Assembly: GCA_001508155.1 (NCBI GenBank)
Contig: LGFI01000015.1
Location: forward strand, 1-47,349
DNA length: 47,349 nucleotides
DNA from: Acetothermia bacterium 64_32
Lineage (GTDB): Bacteria > Bipolaricaulota > Bipolaricaulia > Bipolaricaulales > Bipolaricaulaceae
Direction: 5' to 3'
Under the pieces are notes generated by a model that did no database searches, was not told the origin of the DNA, and saw nothing but the letters and a program-made list of their open reading frames with translations. Within the stretch, counting starts at the first letter, position 1. Each line of letters starts with the position of its first letter. Shown in pieces: positions 13,440 to 20,696 of this stretch. Both the position numbers and the translations under genes were made by a program.

Positions 13440-14411
13440 ATGGGGTTTACGGTTAAGGAGTTTCATGACCTGGTGCGTATCCTGGAGCAGCACCCCGAAT
13501 GGCGGGCCGAGCTCCGCCGGCTGCTTTTGCCCGATGAGGTCCTCGCCCTGCCCCAACTGGTCCACGAGCTCATCACGGCCCAGCGCCGCAGCGAGGAACG
13601 CCTGACACGCCTGGAGGAAACAGTAGCCCGCCTCGCCGAAGCCCAGGCCCACGCAGAAAAGCGGCTCGAACGCCTGGAGGAGACCGTGGCTCAGCTCGCC
13701 GAAGCCCAGGCCCGCACAGAAAAGCGGCTCGAACGCCTGGAGGAAACCGTGGCCCGGCTTGCCGAAGCACAAGCCAGAACCGAGGAGCGGCTGGCACGCC
13801 TTGAGGAGCGCACCGACAGGCTGGAGCAGGCCCTGGAAAGGCTCGCCGAGGCCCAGGCCCGCGCAGAAGTGCGGCTCGAACGCCTGGAGGAGACCGTGGC
13901 CCGCCTCGCCGAGGCCCAGGCCAGGACCGAGGGGCAGCTGGGGGAGCTTGTGGACACGGTGCAGCAACTGGTGGTGGATGTGGGAAGGCTCAAAGGGGAT
14001 GCGCTGGAGCGCCGGTACCGCGAGCGGGCATTCTCCTACTTTGCACCCCTCCTTCGCCACATCCACGTGGTGCCGGGGGAGGAACTCATGGAGCGCCTGG
14101 AGGAAGCAGAAGACCAAGGCGTCCTTTCCCGACAGGAGGTGGAGGACCTGCTCCAAGCGGACCTGGTGGTGCGTGGGGTCCGGCGGGAGGATGGCAAAGA
14201 GGTTTACCTCGTGGTGGAAGTCTCCTGGGGGGTGGGCCCGATGGACGTCCATCGGGCTCGTAGACGCTCGGACATCCTATCCAAAACAGGGCTGGCGGCC
14301 CTGCCGGTGGTGGCCGGGAGGTTCCTCTCCCCCGAAGCCCGGGCCGAGGCCCATACCCTGGGCGTTTGGCAGGTGATCGACGGCCACCAAGGAAGGACAA
14401 ACCCCGATTAA
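13440..14411 (+). CDS. DUF3782-like coiled-coil protein with C-terminal PD-(D/E)XK nuclease-like domain
   Basis: 323 residues from the ATG at 13440, preceded by GGAGG at good spacing; the open frame extends upstream but is antisense to the small gene. Residues about 1-50 form a helical head (GFTVKEFHDLVRILEQHPEW). Residues 57-168 are five near-identical coiled-coil units (RLEETVARLAEAQARTEERL type; 21, 21, 21, 28 and 21 residues). The C-terminal 120 residues (LLQADLVVRGV, then KEVYLVVEVSWG) follow the D...E-x-(K/S) strand pattern of the PD-(D/E)XK superfamily found at the end of DUF3782 proteins. The lysine is replaced in EVS, so nuclease activity is uncertain. These genes are widespread in thermophiles and cyanobacteria and their role is unknown. 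Confidence 0.65.
   Translation: MGFTVKEFHDLVRILEQHPEWRAELRRLLLPDEVLALPQLVHELITAQRRSEERLTRLEETVARLAEAQAHAEKRLERLEETVAQLAEAQARTEKRLERLEETVARLAEAQARTEERLARLEERTDRLEQALERLAEAQARAEVRLERLEETVARLAEAQARTEGQLGELVDTVQQLVVDVGRLKGDALERRYRERAFSYFAPLLRHIHVVPGEELMERLEEAEDQGVLSRQEVEDLLQADLVVRGVRREDGKEVYLVVEVSWGVGPMDVHRARRRSDILSKTGLAALPVVAGRFLSPEARAEAHTLGVWQVIDGHQGRTNPD
13608..13943 (+). repeat. Tandem 63-bp coding repeats (coiled-coil units)
   Basis: Five in-frame units encode RLEETVARLAEAQARTEKRLE-like blocks; three are 63 bp, one is 84 bp (28 residues) and the last is 63 bp. Nucleotide identity between units is high (for example CGCCTGGAGGA starts each), so unit number may vary between strains by slippage or recombination. 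Confidence 0.8.
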
Positions 14412-14412
14412 C

Positions 14413-14468
14413 GCCCCAAGGAACGTCGGGCATAAAGCCCCAAGGAACGTCGGGCATAAAGCCCGACG
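14413..14468. repeat. Tandem 24-bp repeat ending in a hairpin between convergent genes
   Basis: Bases 14413-14436 and 14437-14460 are identical copies of a 24-mer beginning GCCCCAAGGAACGTCGGG. The second copy continues into a perfect 8-bp hairpin (CGTCGGGC, loop ATAAA, GCCCGACG; 14448-14468). It sits between the convergent stops of the nuclease-like gene and clpP and could act as a bidirectional terminator or be a dispersed intergenic repeat. Confidence 0.7.
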
Positions 14469-14483
14469 CTACCGGATCGAGGG

Positions 14484-15068
14484 TTACCGGCGGGTGATGA
14501 TGTCGTCCACCAGGCCGTAGGCCTTGGCTTCCTCGGCGGACATGAAGAAGTCTCGGTCGGTGTCCTTTTCGATCTTCTCCTTGGGCTGGCCGGTGTGCCG
14601 GGCCAGGATGTCGTTTATCTGATCCCGGGTGCGGATGAGCTCCTCGGCATGGATCTTCACATCGATGGCCTGCCCTTGGGCCCCACCCCAGGGCTGGTGA
14701 ATCAGGATCTTTGAGTTGGGGAGCGCATACCTCTTCCCCTTGGCCCCAGCCGCCAGGAGCACCGCCCCCATGGACGCCGCCATCCCCACACAGATGGTCC
14801 TAACCGGACACTTCACGTACTGCATGGTGTCGTAGATGGCAAGCCCCGCCGTCACCGCACCCCCGGGCGTGTTGATGTAAAGGAAGATGTCCTTCTCCGG
14901 GTCCTTGGCCTCCAGAAAGAGGAGCTGCGCCACCACAACGTTCGCCACCTCGTCGGTGATGGGCCGGCCAAGGAAGATGATCCGATCCTCAAGGAGACGC
15001 GAGTAGATATCATAGGTGCGCTCCACATGGTCTATTCGGTCTATTACCCAAGGGATCTGCATTTTCAT
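14484..15068 (-). CDS. clpP: ATP-dependent Clp protease proteolytic subunit ClpP
   Basis: 194 residues from the ATG at 15068, preceded by AAGGAGGGA. The catalytic triad is Ser99 ([11 protein letters not shown]), His124 (ILIHQP) and Asp173 (DTDRDFF), with the same 25- and 49-residue spacings as in E. coli ClpP. The handle region ([20 protein letters not shown]) and the C-terminal YGLVDDI are standard. It forms the tetradecameric peptidase chamber that works with ClpX or ClpC. The start overlaps the trigger factor stop (ATGA); clpX, which often follows, is not next here, because the downstream neighbour is convergent. Confidence 0.95.
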   Translation of the reverse strand: MKMQIPWVIDRIDHVERTYDIYSRLLEDRIIFLGRPITDEVANVVVAQLLFLEAKDPEKDIFLYINTPGGAVTAGLAIYDTMQYVKCPVRTICVGMAASMGAVLLAAGAKGKRYALPNSKILIHQPWGGAQGQAIDVKIHAEELIRTRDQINDILARHTGQPKEKIEKDTDRDFFMSAEEAKAYGLVDDIITRR

Positions 15069-16177
15069 CCTTCCCTCCTTGCCCTTTCTATGATCCAGTC
15101 CGAGGCCCGCTCGAAGACCAGCCTCCCCCACATGCGGTCCGGCTCCACCCCGGCCTCTTGGGCGCGCGCTCTTACCTCTTCCTCCGAGGGGAGAAGTCCC
15201 TTCTGCTCGGCGAGCCTTCTGGCCAAGATCTCCCGGCGCAGCCTCCGGCGGATCGCCTGCTCCACCTCCCCCCGGAGCTCGGGCTTTATCTTAAGGGCCT
15301 GCATCTCCCCCTCGGTGGCCTGGGCAAGGAGCCCGGGCGGCGGCTCAAGCTTCAGCTGGTCGGCCAGGGCATCCAAGGCCGCAAGGCGGAAGCTGTGCCG
15401 GCGCTCCCCCTCCTTCCTCTTGAGAAGCTCCTCCCGCACCCTGGCCACCAGGCCCTCCCAGCTTTCCTCCCCGAAGTGGGCGGCTGTCTCCTCCTCGTCG
15501 GGGAGGATCAGCCTGTAGACGGCTATCACCTCGAACCCCCCCTTGCGGCCCTGCTCGTCGGAAAGCTCCACCCACTCTCCGGCCTTAGCCCCGAGGAGTT
15601 GCCTTCCGATGGGACGCTCCGGGTCGATCTCCACCTCCCACATCCGCTCGCCCTGGCCGATGCGGACCACGTCCCCGGCCTCGGCAGGGCCGCCTTTGGG
15701 CTCGAGCACCGCCGCCTGTCGCCGGAGGTCCGCGAGCACCTCCTTGAGCTCCTCCTCACCCACCTCGGCGGGAGGGGGTTCCCGGAGCGGGATGGCAAGC
15801 TCGTCGGGGACCTCCACCTGCGGCAACACCTCGAAGCTGGCCTGAAAGGAAAGATACTCACCCCGCCTGAACTCCACCTCCGACACCTGGGGGGTGGTGG
15901 CGGGCTCAAGCCCGGCCCTCGAAAGGGCAGAGCCCAACCACTCCCTGATGAGGGCCTCCCGGAGCTCCTCCTCGAACTCCTCCTCCCCATACCGGGCCAG
16001 GACCAGGTGTTTTGGGGCTTTTCCGGGACGGAACCCGGGGATGAAAACCTCCCGACGGATGAGCCGCAGTAGCTCCTCCTCCTTTTTCAGAAGCTCCTGT
16101 TTGGGCACCCTGACCGCCAGGGTGACGCGATCCCCTTCCCGTTTGACCTCAAATCGCTGTGCGCTTTCTTGGTTCAT
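15065..16177 (-). CDS. tig: Trigger factor, ribosome-associated chaperone
   Basis: 370 residues, shorter than the usual 420-450. The N-terminal ribosome-binding domain has the signature [11 protein letters not shown] at about residues 48-58 (family GFRxGKxP). The middle segment (about 150-240) occupies the place of the FKBP-type PPIase domain but looks shortened and diverged ([17 protein letters not shown], then [14 protein letters not shown]), so isomerase activity is doubtful. The C-terminal half is the long helical chaperone body ([20 protein letters not shown]). It captures nascent chains at the exit tunnel. Translationally coupled to clpP, a common tig-clpP order. A possible -10 (TAAAAT, 16192-16187) lies only about 10 bases upstream of the ATG, which would give a very short leader. 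Confidence 0.88.
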   Translation of the reverse strand: MNQESAQRFEVKREGDRVTLAVRVPKQELLKKEEELLRLIRREVFIPGFRPGKAPKHLVLARYGEEEFEEELREALIREWLGSALSRAGLEPATTPQVSEVEFRRGEYLSFQASFEVLPQVEVPDELAIPLREPPPAEVGEEELKEVLADLRRQAAVLEPKGGPAEAGDVVRIGQGERMWEVEIDPERPIGRQLLGAKAGEWVELSDEQGRKGGFEVIAVYRLILPDEEETAAHFGEESWEGLVARVREELLKRKEGERRHSFRLAALDALADQLKLEPPPGLLAQATEGEMQALKIKPELRGEVEQAIRRRLRREILARRLAEQKGLLPSEEEVRARAQEAGVEPDRMWGRLVFERASDWIIERARREG

Positions 16178-16233
16178 CGGCCAGGCATTTTAACCCCCCC
16201 TCCACCCCCCCGAAAGCCCCCCCACCCAAGTGG

Positions 16234-16247
16234 TCGAACCAGTTCGA
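16234..16247. promoter_or_regulatory. Upstream LacI-type operator O1
   Basis: TCGAACCAGTTCGA differs by one base from the perfect palindrome at 16421-16434. It lies upstream of the candidate lacI promoter and 57 bases upstream of the tig start. Centre-to-centre distance to the second site is 187 bp, compatible with repressor looping. Confidence 0.6.
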
Positions 16248-16293
16248 GAGGATCTCGGGCTTGCCTTCGTGGCCCTCGGCCTTTGCGGTTTTC

Positions 16294-16322
16294 TTGAGCG
16301 TAGATGATCCAAAGGGTGTAAA
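16294..16322 (+). promoter_or_regulatory. Candidate promoter of the lacI-mannoside operon
   Basis: TTGAGC (16294-16299), a 17-base spacer and TGTAAA (16317-16322) lie between the two operator palindromes. The predicted transcript would begin near 16329 with a leader of about 110 nt that includes the second operator. Confidence 0.35.
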
Positions 16323-16420
16323 GGTGTTTTACGAAAAACCGAGGTAGAGGAGGGGATCAGGGTGGCTTCCCCGGTCCGGGCGCTTTCAGGCCTTGTCGAA
16401 CAGTCCGGGCCTCACTACCA

Positions 16421-16434
16421 TCGAACCGGTTCGA
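16421..16434. promoter_or_regulatory. Perfect LacI-type operator O2
   Basis: TCGAACCGGTTCGA is a perfect 14-bp palindrome with the central CG usual for LacI/PurR-family operators, ending six bases before the lacI ATG. A partial copy (TCGAACAGTCCGG) begins at 16396. Autoregulation of lacI and the operon is the simplest reading. Confidence 0.7.
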
Positions 16435-16440
16435 TCGGAT

Positions 16441-17493
16441 ATGGGGAGGTCACCTACCATTCGCGATGTGGCCAGGCGGGCCGGGGTGGCGGTTTCCACC
16501 GCCTCGCTTGCCTTGAACGGAAGGCCGTATGTAAGCAAGGAGACCAGGTTCAAGGTCCTGCAGGCGGCGGAGGAGCTGGGCTACCACCCCCATAGCCTGG
16601 CCAAGAACCTGGCCGACGGCCGCACCCGCAACCTGGGGCTCATCACCCCCATCTCCCTGGACCACCTGTTCGGCTCCGCAGGCTTCTTCGCCAACCTGCT
16701 TAGTGGGATGCATCGCGCTGCCGCCGACCATGGCTACAACCTGTCCCTCCACATCGCCGATTCCGAGGAGGAGGCAGCCGCTTGCATCCGCTCCCTTTTG
16801 CGCGGCCGCAGCGCCGACGGGCTCATCATCACCAACCCCACCTCAAGTTGCCCTTACCTCGAGGACCTCGGCCGCCACCGCGTGCCCTTTGTCTTCATCG
16901 GCCGCCCACTGGCGAAAGCCCCCTACGTGGACAACGACAACGTGGAGGCCTGCCGCCTGGCCGTGCGACACCTGATAGACCAGGGCCACCTGCGCATCGC
17001 CTTCCTGAACGGCCCCGAGCGCTTCACCTTCTGCGCGGACCGGCTACTGGGCTACCGGATCGCCCTGAAAGAGGCAGGGCTTCCCTACGACGAGCGCCTG
17101 GTGTGGCGGTCGGAGCTGGTGGAGGCGGCCGCCTACTCGACTGTGAAGGAACTGGCCCCGAGGAAGGGGTTCACCGCCCTATTCGCGGCAAGCGACGTCC
17201 AGGCCGTGGGGGCGATCCGCGCCCTGCGGGAGCTGGGCAGACAGGTGCCCCAGGACGTGGCCATAGCTTGTGTGAACAACTCCGAACTAGCCCAGCACTT
17301 TATCCCCCCGCTCACCACCGTGGACCTACACGAATACTGGCTAGGGCATTGGGCGGCCAAACGCCTCGTCCAACTCATCCAAGGGGAAAGGGCCCACCAC
17401 CCCATCCTCATCCCAGGGGAGTTGGTGGTCCGGGAGTCCTCAAAAGGAGGTGATGGAGGGGGGAAAGCTTCTTGCAAGCCGAAAGAAAGCTAA
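16441..17493 (+). CDS. LacI-family transcriptional regulator of the mannoside operon
   Basis: 350 residues from the ATG at 16441. The HTH is TIRDVARRAGVAVSTASLAL (about residues 6-25) followed by the hinge LGYHPHSLAKNLADGRT. The rest is the periplasmic-binding-like effector domain (FGSAGFFANLLSGM, VDNDNVEACRLAVRHLIDQG, LFAASDVQAVGAIRAL, TTVDLHEY). No Shine-Dalgarno precedes this ATG; a strong one (AGGAGGGG) upstream serves a GTG at 16362 in another frame. The gene leads the operon with the binding protein 16 bases downstream, so it probably responds to a mannose-containing sugar. Two operators flank its promoter. Confidence 0.88.
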   Translation: MGRSPTIRDVARRAGVAVSTASLALNGRPYVSKETRFKVLQAAEELGYHPHSLAKNLADGRTRNLGLITPISLDHLFGSAGFFANLLSGMHRAAADHGYNLSLHIADSEEEAAACIRSLLRGRSADGLIITNPTSSCPYLEDLGRHRVPFVFIGRPLAKAPYVDNDNVEACRLAVRHLIDQGHLRIAFLNGPERFTFCADRLLGYRIALKEAGLPYDERLVWRSELVEAAAYSTVKELAPRKGFTALFAASDVQAVGAIRALRELGRQVPQDVAIACVNNSELAQHFIPPLTTVDLHEYWLGHWAAKRLVQLIQGERAHHPILIPGELVVRESSKGGDGGGKASCKPKES

Positions 17494-17509
17494 AAGGGAG
17501 GGATGAAAG

Positions 17510-18928
17510 ATGGCAAGTTGGCTGAAGACGGCAATAGTGTTGGGAATTCTAGCCTTGGGGGCCATTGGCGCGGCCCAGGAGACGGTTACGCTTTCCTTTG
17601 CCTATCCCACATGGTTCAGCGACTATCAGCGGTTCGTCGACTGGTACATCCCGGCATTCGAGGAGTTCATGGCCGCCCGCGGGACGCCGGTGAAGATCCA
17701 GGTGGTGGAGCTCCCGGCCCCGGACGACCCGTACCGGGAGGCGGTGGTGCTGCGGCTAGCTGCCGGCACGGCCCCGGACATCTTCGCCGAGGACACCTTC
17801 TACATCCCGGCGGATTCGCTGGCCGGGTATCTCCTGGACATCACTGAGTTGGTGGAGGCATGGGAATGGGAGCGCTGGGTCCCGGCCGCCAGGGACGCCG
17901 TGACCTTCCAGGGCAGGGTGTGGGGGCTCAACCGCGACACCGACGTACGTCCCCTATACTGGCGCAAGGACATCTTCCAGGCGGCGGGCCTCCCGGTGCC
18001 CTGGCAGCCCACCTCCTGGGAAGAGGTGCTTTCCGCCGCCAGGGCCATCGAGGCCAGACGGGCAGAGATCGCCGAGGCGCTTGGTGTTTCGGACGTGGTA
18101 CCCATCGCCGTCAAGGCGGGGACCCTGGGCGGTGAGGCCACCACCATGCAGGGGTTCTACCCCCTCCTTTTGGGGGCGGGGGGACGGCTGTACGACCCGG
18201 GCTCGGGGAAATGGGTGGCCAAAAGCAGCGCCCTTCTGGCCGCACTCGAGTTCTATCACACGATCTATGTGGCCGAAAGGCTGGCGGTGGACCCGGAGTT
18301 CTGGATGGCCGGTGCCCCGGTGGACAAGATCCACCTTTACCTGTCCAACGTGGGGCAGCGCCCGGGGGAGCCGGCCCTGGCCATGCTGGTCACCTGGGAC
18401 GGGGTATGGTATGACGCCGCCAACCCCCAGCACGAGCGCTACATCCCCGAGCCGCCGGGTAGGGACGCGGTACTCGGTTATTGCAAGTGGCCGGCCAAGG
18501 AGCCCGGCAGCGGGATCCGTGGACAGGACTTCGTCACCATCTCCGGGGGTTGGGCCATGGCCATCAACTCCCGCTGCCAGCACCCCGAGATCGCCTTCGA
18601 GTTCTTGAAGTTCGTCCACTCCAAGGGGGAGTGTCTGGCCAATCGCCTGGCCATCTCGGGCTCGATTCGCCTCCCAGCCCGATGGGATATCTCCCAGGAC
18701 CCCCTCTTCTCCCAGATCGCCACCGACTACGACATCTGGTGCTCAGAGGAGCTCGTCCCCCTGACCACGGTCCGCCCGGGGCTCACCGAATACCCGAAGG
18801 TCTCCGACCTGGTGCAGGAGGCCACCGATAGGATCCTGCTCGGGGAATCCCCGGAGGAGGTGCTGGACTGGTACGCCACCAGCCTGGCCAGGGTCGTCGG
18901 CTCGGATAACGTGATAGAGCTACCTTAA
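17510..18928 (+). CDS. Sugar ABC transporter substrate-binding protein (family 1)
   Basis: 472 residues, with GGGAGGG upstream of the ATG at 17510. The signal peptide is 1-22 (MASWLKTAIVLGILALGAIG, AxA-like cleavage). The body is a cluster B carbohydrate-binding protein: FAYPTWFSDYQRFVDWY at the start, AAGTAPDIFAEDTFY in the first lobe and SGGWAMAINSRCQHPEIAFE in the hinge/second lobe. There is no lipobox, so it would be a free periplasmic protein. It heads the transport part of the LacI-controlled operon with an alpha-mannosidase at the end, suggesting a mannooligosaccharide or mannoside ligand. A strong hairpin follows the stop. Confidence 0.88.
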   Translation: MASWLKTAIVLGILALGAIGAAQETVTLSFAYPTWFSDYQRFVDWYIPAFEEFMAARGTPVKIQVVELPAPDDPYREAVVLRLAAGTAPDIFAEDTFYIPADSLAGYLLDITELVEAWEWERWVPAARDAVTFQGRVWGLNRDTDVRPLYWRKDIFQAAGLPVPWQPTSWEEVLSAARAIEARRAEIAEALGVSDVVPIAVKAGTLGGEATTMQGFYPLLLGAGGRLYDPGSGKWVAKSSALLAALEFYHTIYVAERLAVDPEFWMAGAPVDKIHLYLSNVGQRPGEPALAMLVTWDGVWYDAANPQHERYIPEPPGRDAVLGYCKWPAKEPGSGIRGQDFVTISGGWAMAINSRCQHPEIAFEFLKFVHSKGECLANRLAISGSIRLPARWDISQDPLFSQIATDYDIWCSEELVPLTTVRPGLTEYPKVSDLVQEATDRILLGESPEEVLDWYATSLARVVGSDNVIELP

Positions 18929-18935
18929 GGGCAAA

Positions 18936-18975
18936 GGGGACGCATCCCGAGGGGATGCGTCCCCCCTTTCTTTTC
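18936..18975 (+). terminator. Terminator-like attenuating hairpin between binding protein and permease
   Basis: GGGGACGCATCCC (18936-18948) pairs perfectly over 13 bp with GGGATGCGTCCCC (18952-18964) around a GAG loop, then CC and a T-rich tail TTTCTTTTCT. It lies inside the operon, 8 bases after the binding-protein stop and ending next to the permease ATG, so it probably lowers permease expression and protects the binding-protein mRNA. Confidence 0.8.
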
Positions 18976-18977
18976 TC

Positions 18978-19862
18978 ATGCGCAAAAGGCTTGGTTTCTT
19001 GGCGCTACTTATGGCACCGGCCTTTGCCCTGTGGGCCACTTTCATGCTGGGCCCCGCCCTGTGGGGGGTCTACATCTCCTTCACCAACGAGGCCCTCACC
19101 GGCCCGGCGGCCGCCAACCCCCGGTTCATCGGGATTGAGAACTACCAGAGGCTGTTGCACGACCCCCTTTTTTGGGGCTCGGTTTACCGGTCGTTCTTGT
19201 TCGTGCTCGGCTCGGCCATCGTCGGGCAGGCCGGGCTGGGGCTGTTGCTCGCCGTGCTCACCAGCGAAAGGCGGAGGATCTGGCCCAGGGTCCGGCTCAC
19301 TGGGAGGCTGGCCACCACCCTGTGCTGGCTGGCCTGGGTCACCCCAGAAACCCTCATCGGCTGGTGCTGGATAAGCTTCCTGGATTACGACGGGGTCCTG
19401 AACCAGATGCTTTCCGCCCTGGGGCTGAAACCGGTCTACTGGCTGGTCCACTACGGGATGCCCTCCATCATCCTGGCGAACATCTGGTGGGGCACGGGCT
19501 GGTCGATGATGCTGTTCAAGGCGGCCCTGGAGTCCATCCCCCGAGAGGTGGAGGAGGCAGCGGAGGTGGACGGGGCCTCCCCCTGGCAGAGGTTCCGACA
19601 CGTCACCCTCCCACTGCTCCGTAGGCCCATCGGGGTGAACATCCTGCTCATCACCATCTGGACCTACGGGGTCTTCGGCCTCCCGTTGATGATGACCGGG
19701 GGAGGGCCCGGCCACAGGACGGAGCTCATGACGATTTACGCCTACAAGACAGGCTTCAAGTACTTCGAGATCGGCTACGGGGCCACGGTCTCCATCGGCG
19801 TGCTCCTGATAACCCTGCTCTTGGCGCTCTTTTATCACCGACTCCTGGGGAGGGAAGGATGA
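18978..19862 (+). CDS. Sugar ABC transporter permease (MalF/UgpA-type)
   Basis: 294 residues. Six membrane segments are evident, the first at about 6-28 (FLALLMAPAFALWATFMLG). The EAA loop for ATPase contact is EEAAEVDGASPWQRFRHVTL (about residues 191-210). TGGGPGHRTE between the last helices is typical of the MalF class. The ATG at 18978 has no Shine-Dalgarno because it directly follows the hairpin T-tail, so its translation may be inefficient or coupled. The stop overlaps the next permease start by four bases. Confidence 0.9.
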   Translation: MRKRLGFLALLMAPAFALWATFMLGPALWGVYISFTNEALTGPAAANPRFIGIENYQRLLHDPLFWGSVYRSFLFVLGSAIVGQAGLGLLLAVLTSERRRIWPRVRLTGRLATTLCWLAWVTPETLIGWCWISFLDYDGVLNQMLSALGLKPVYWLVHYGMPSIILANIWWGTGWSMMLFKAALESIPREVEEAAEVDGASPWQRFRHVTLPLLRRPIGVNILLITIWTYGVFGLPLMMTGGGPGHRTELMTIYAYKTGFKYFEIGYGATVSIGVLLITLLLALFYHRLLGREG

Positions 19863-20686
19863 AAAGGTGGCTTTTCCCGGCCTTAAACCACCTGCTTTTC
19901 ATCGCGATCGCCGTCTTTTTCCTGGCCCCCCTTACCTGGCTGGTCACCTCGGCCTTTCGGGAGAACCCCTCGGTATGGGTTGAATTTAAGGATTTCACGC
20001 TCGGCAACTTCCCCCGGGTCCTCACGGGGGACACGGCGAGGTGGATCAGAAATTCCCTTTTCATCGCTCTTACGAGCGCCCTCATCTCTACAGGCGCCGC
20101 CTTCCTGGCCGCCTACCCCTTTGCCCGATTTGACTTCCGGGGGAAAACCGCCGCCCTCTTCCTCCTCGTGCTCTCCATGACCATCCCCTTGAGCGCTGTC
20201 ATGCTCCCCACCTTCTCCCTGGCCAGGTTCCTCCACCTGCAGAACACGCTTTTCGGTGTGTCCCTGGTGATCGCCGCCCGGCAGATGCCCATGGGGATAT
20301 GGATCGTCAGGGAGTTCATCGCCTCCATCCCCATAGAACTGGAGGAAGCCGCTTGGGTGGACGGGGCCAGCCGATGGACCACCATCCGACGGATCATATT
20401 CCCCCTTTGTGGCCCGGGCCTTGCCGTCATCGGCCTCATGTCCTTCGTGGCCGGGTGGGGGGATTTCACCACAAACCTTATCCTGATAAGCTCGGAGAAG
20501 CTTTACCCGATCTCCATGGGGATATATAAGGCCAGCATCGAGGCAACGTCCTGGGGCTATGTATCGGTGGATTATGGGGTGATGTGCGCCATCGGGATGC
20601 TGTACATGATCCCGCCCATGGTCGCCTTCTTGTTCACCCACAGATATCTGGTCAAGGGGATGGTACTAGGGGCGGTGAAGCAGTGA
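19859..20686 (+). CDS. Sugar ABC transporter permease (MalG/UgpE-type)
   Basis: 275 residues, GGAAGG ribosome site, ATGA overlap with the preceding permease. Six membrane segments; the family-typical opening (LFIAIAVFFLAPLTWLVTSA), MTIPLSAVMLPTFSL, and the EAA loop EEAAWVDGASRWTTIRRIIF (about residues 162-181). Forms the translocation pore with the MalF-type partner. No ATPase gene lies in the operon, so a shared MsmX/UgpC-type ATPase encoded elsewhere is required. Confidence 0.9.
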   Translation: MKRWLFPALNHLLFIAIAVFFLAPLTWLVTSAFRENPSVWVEFKDFTLGNFPRVLTGDTARWIRNSLFIALTSALISTGAAFLAAYPFARFDFRGKTAALFLLVLSMTIPLSAVMLPTFSLARFLHLQNTLFGVSLVIAARQMPMGIWIVREFIASIPIELEEAAWVDGASRWTTIRRIIFPLCGPGLAVIGLMSFVAGWGDFTTNLILISSEKLYPISMGIYKASIEATSWGYVSVDYGVMCAIGMLYMIPPMVAFLFTHRYLVKGMVLGAVKQ

Positions 20687-20696
20687 AGGAGGGGGT

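Noticed and set aside
13608-13943. 63-bp repeats as a CRISPR or intergenic satellite
   Set aside because: They are in frame, multiples of 21 bases, and encode coiled-coil heptads.
13341-14252. Upstream part of a 374-codon minus-strand frame over the coiled-coil gene
   Set aside because: Repetitive mirror of the plus-strand coiled-coil repeats; only its last 70 codons (13128-13340) look like a real gene.
15158-16072. 304-codon plus-strand frame antisense to trigger factor
   Set aside because: Leu/Pro/Gly-rich shadow; the minus strand has the GFRPGK signature and proper start.
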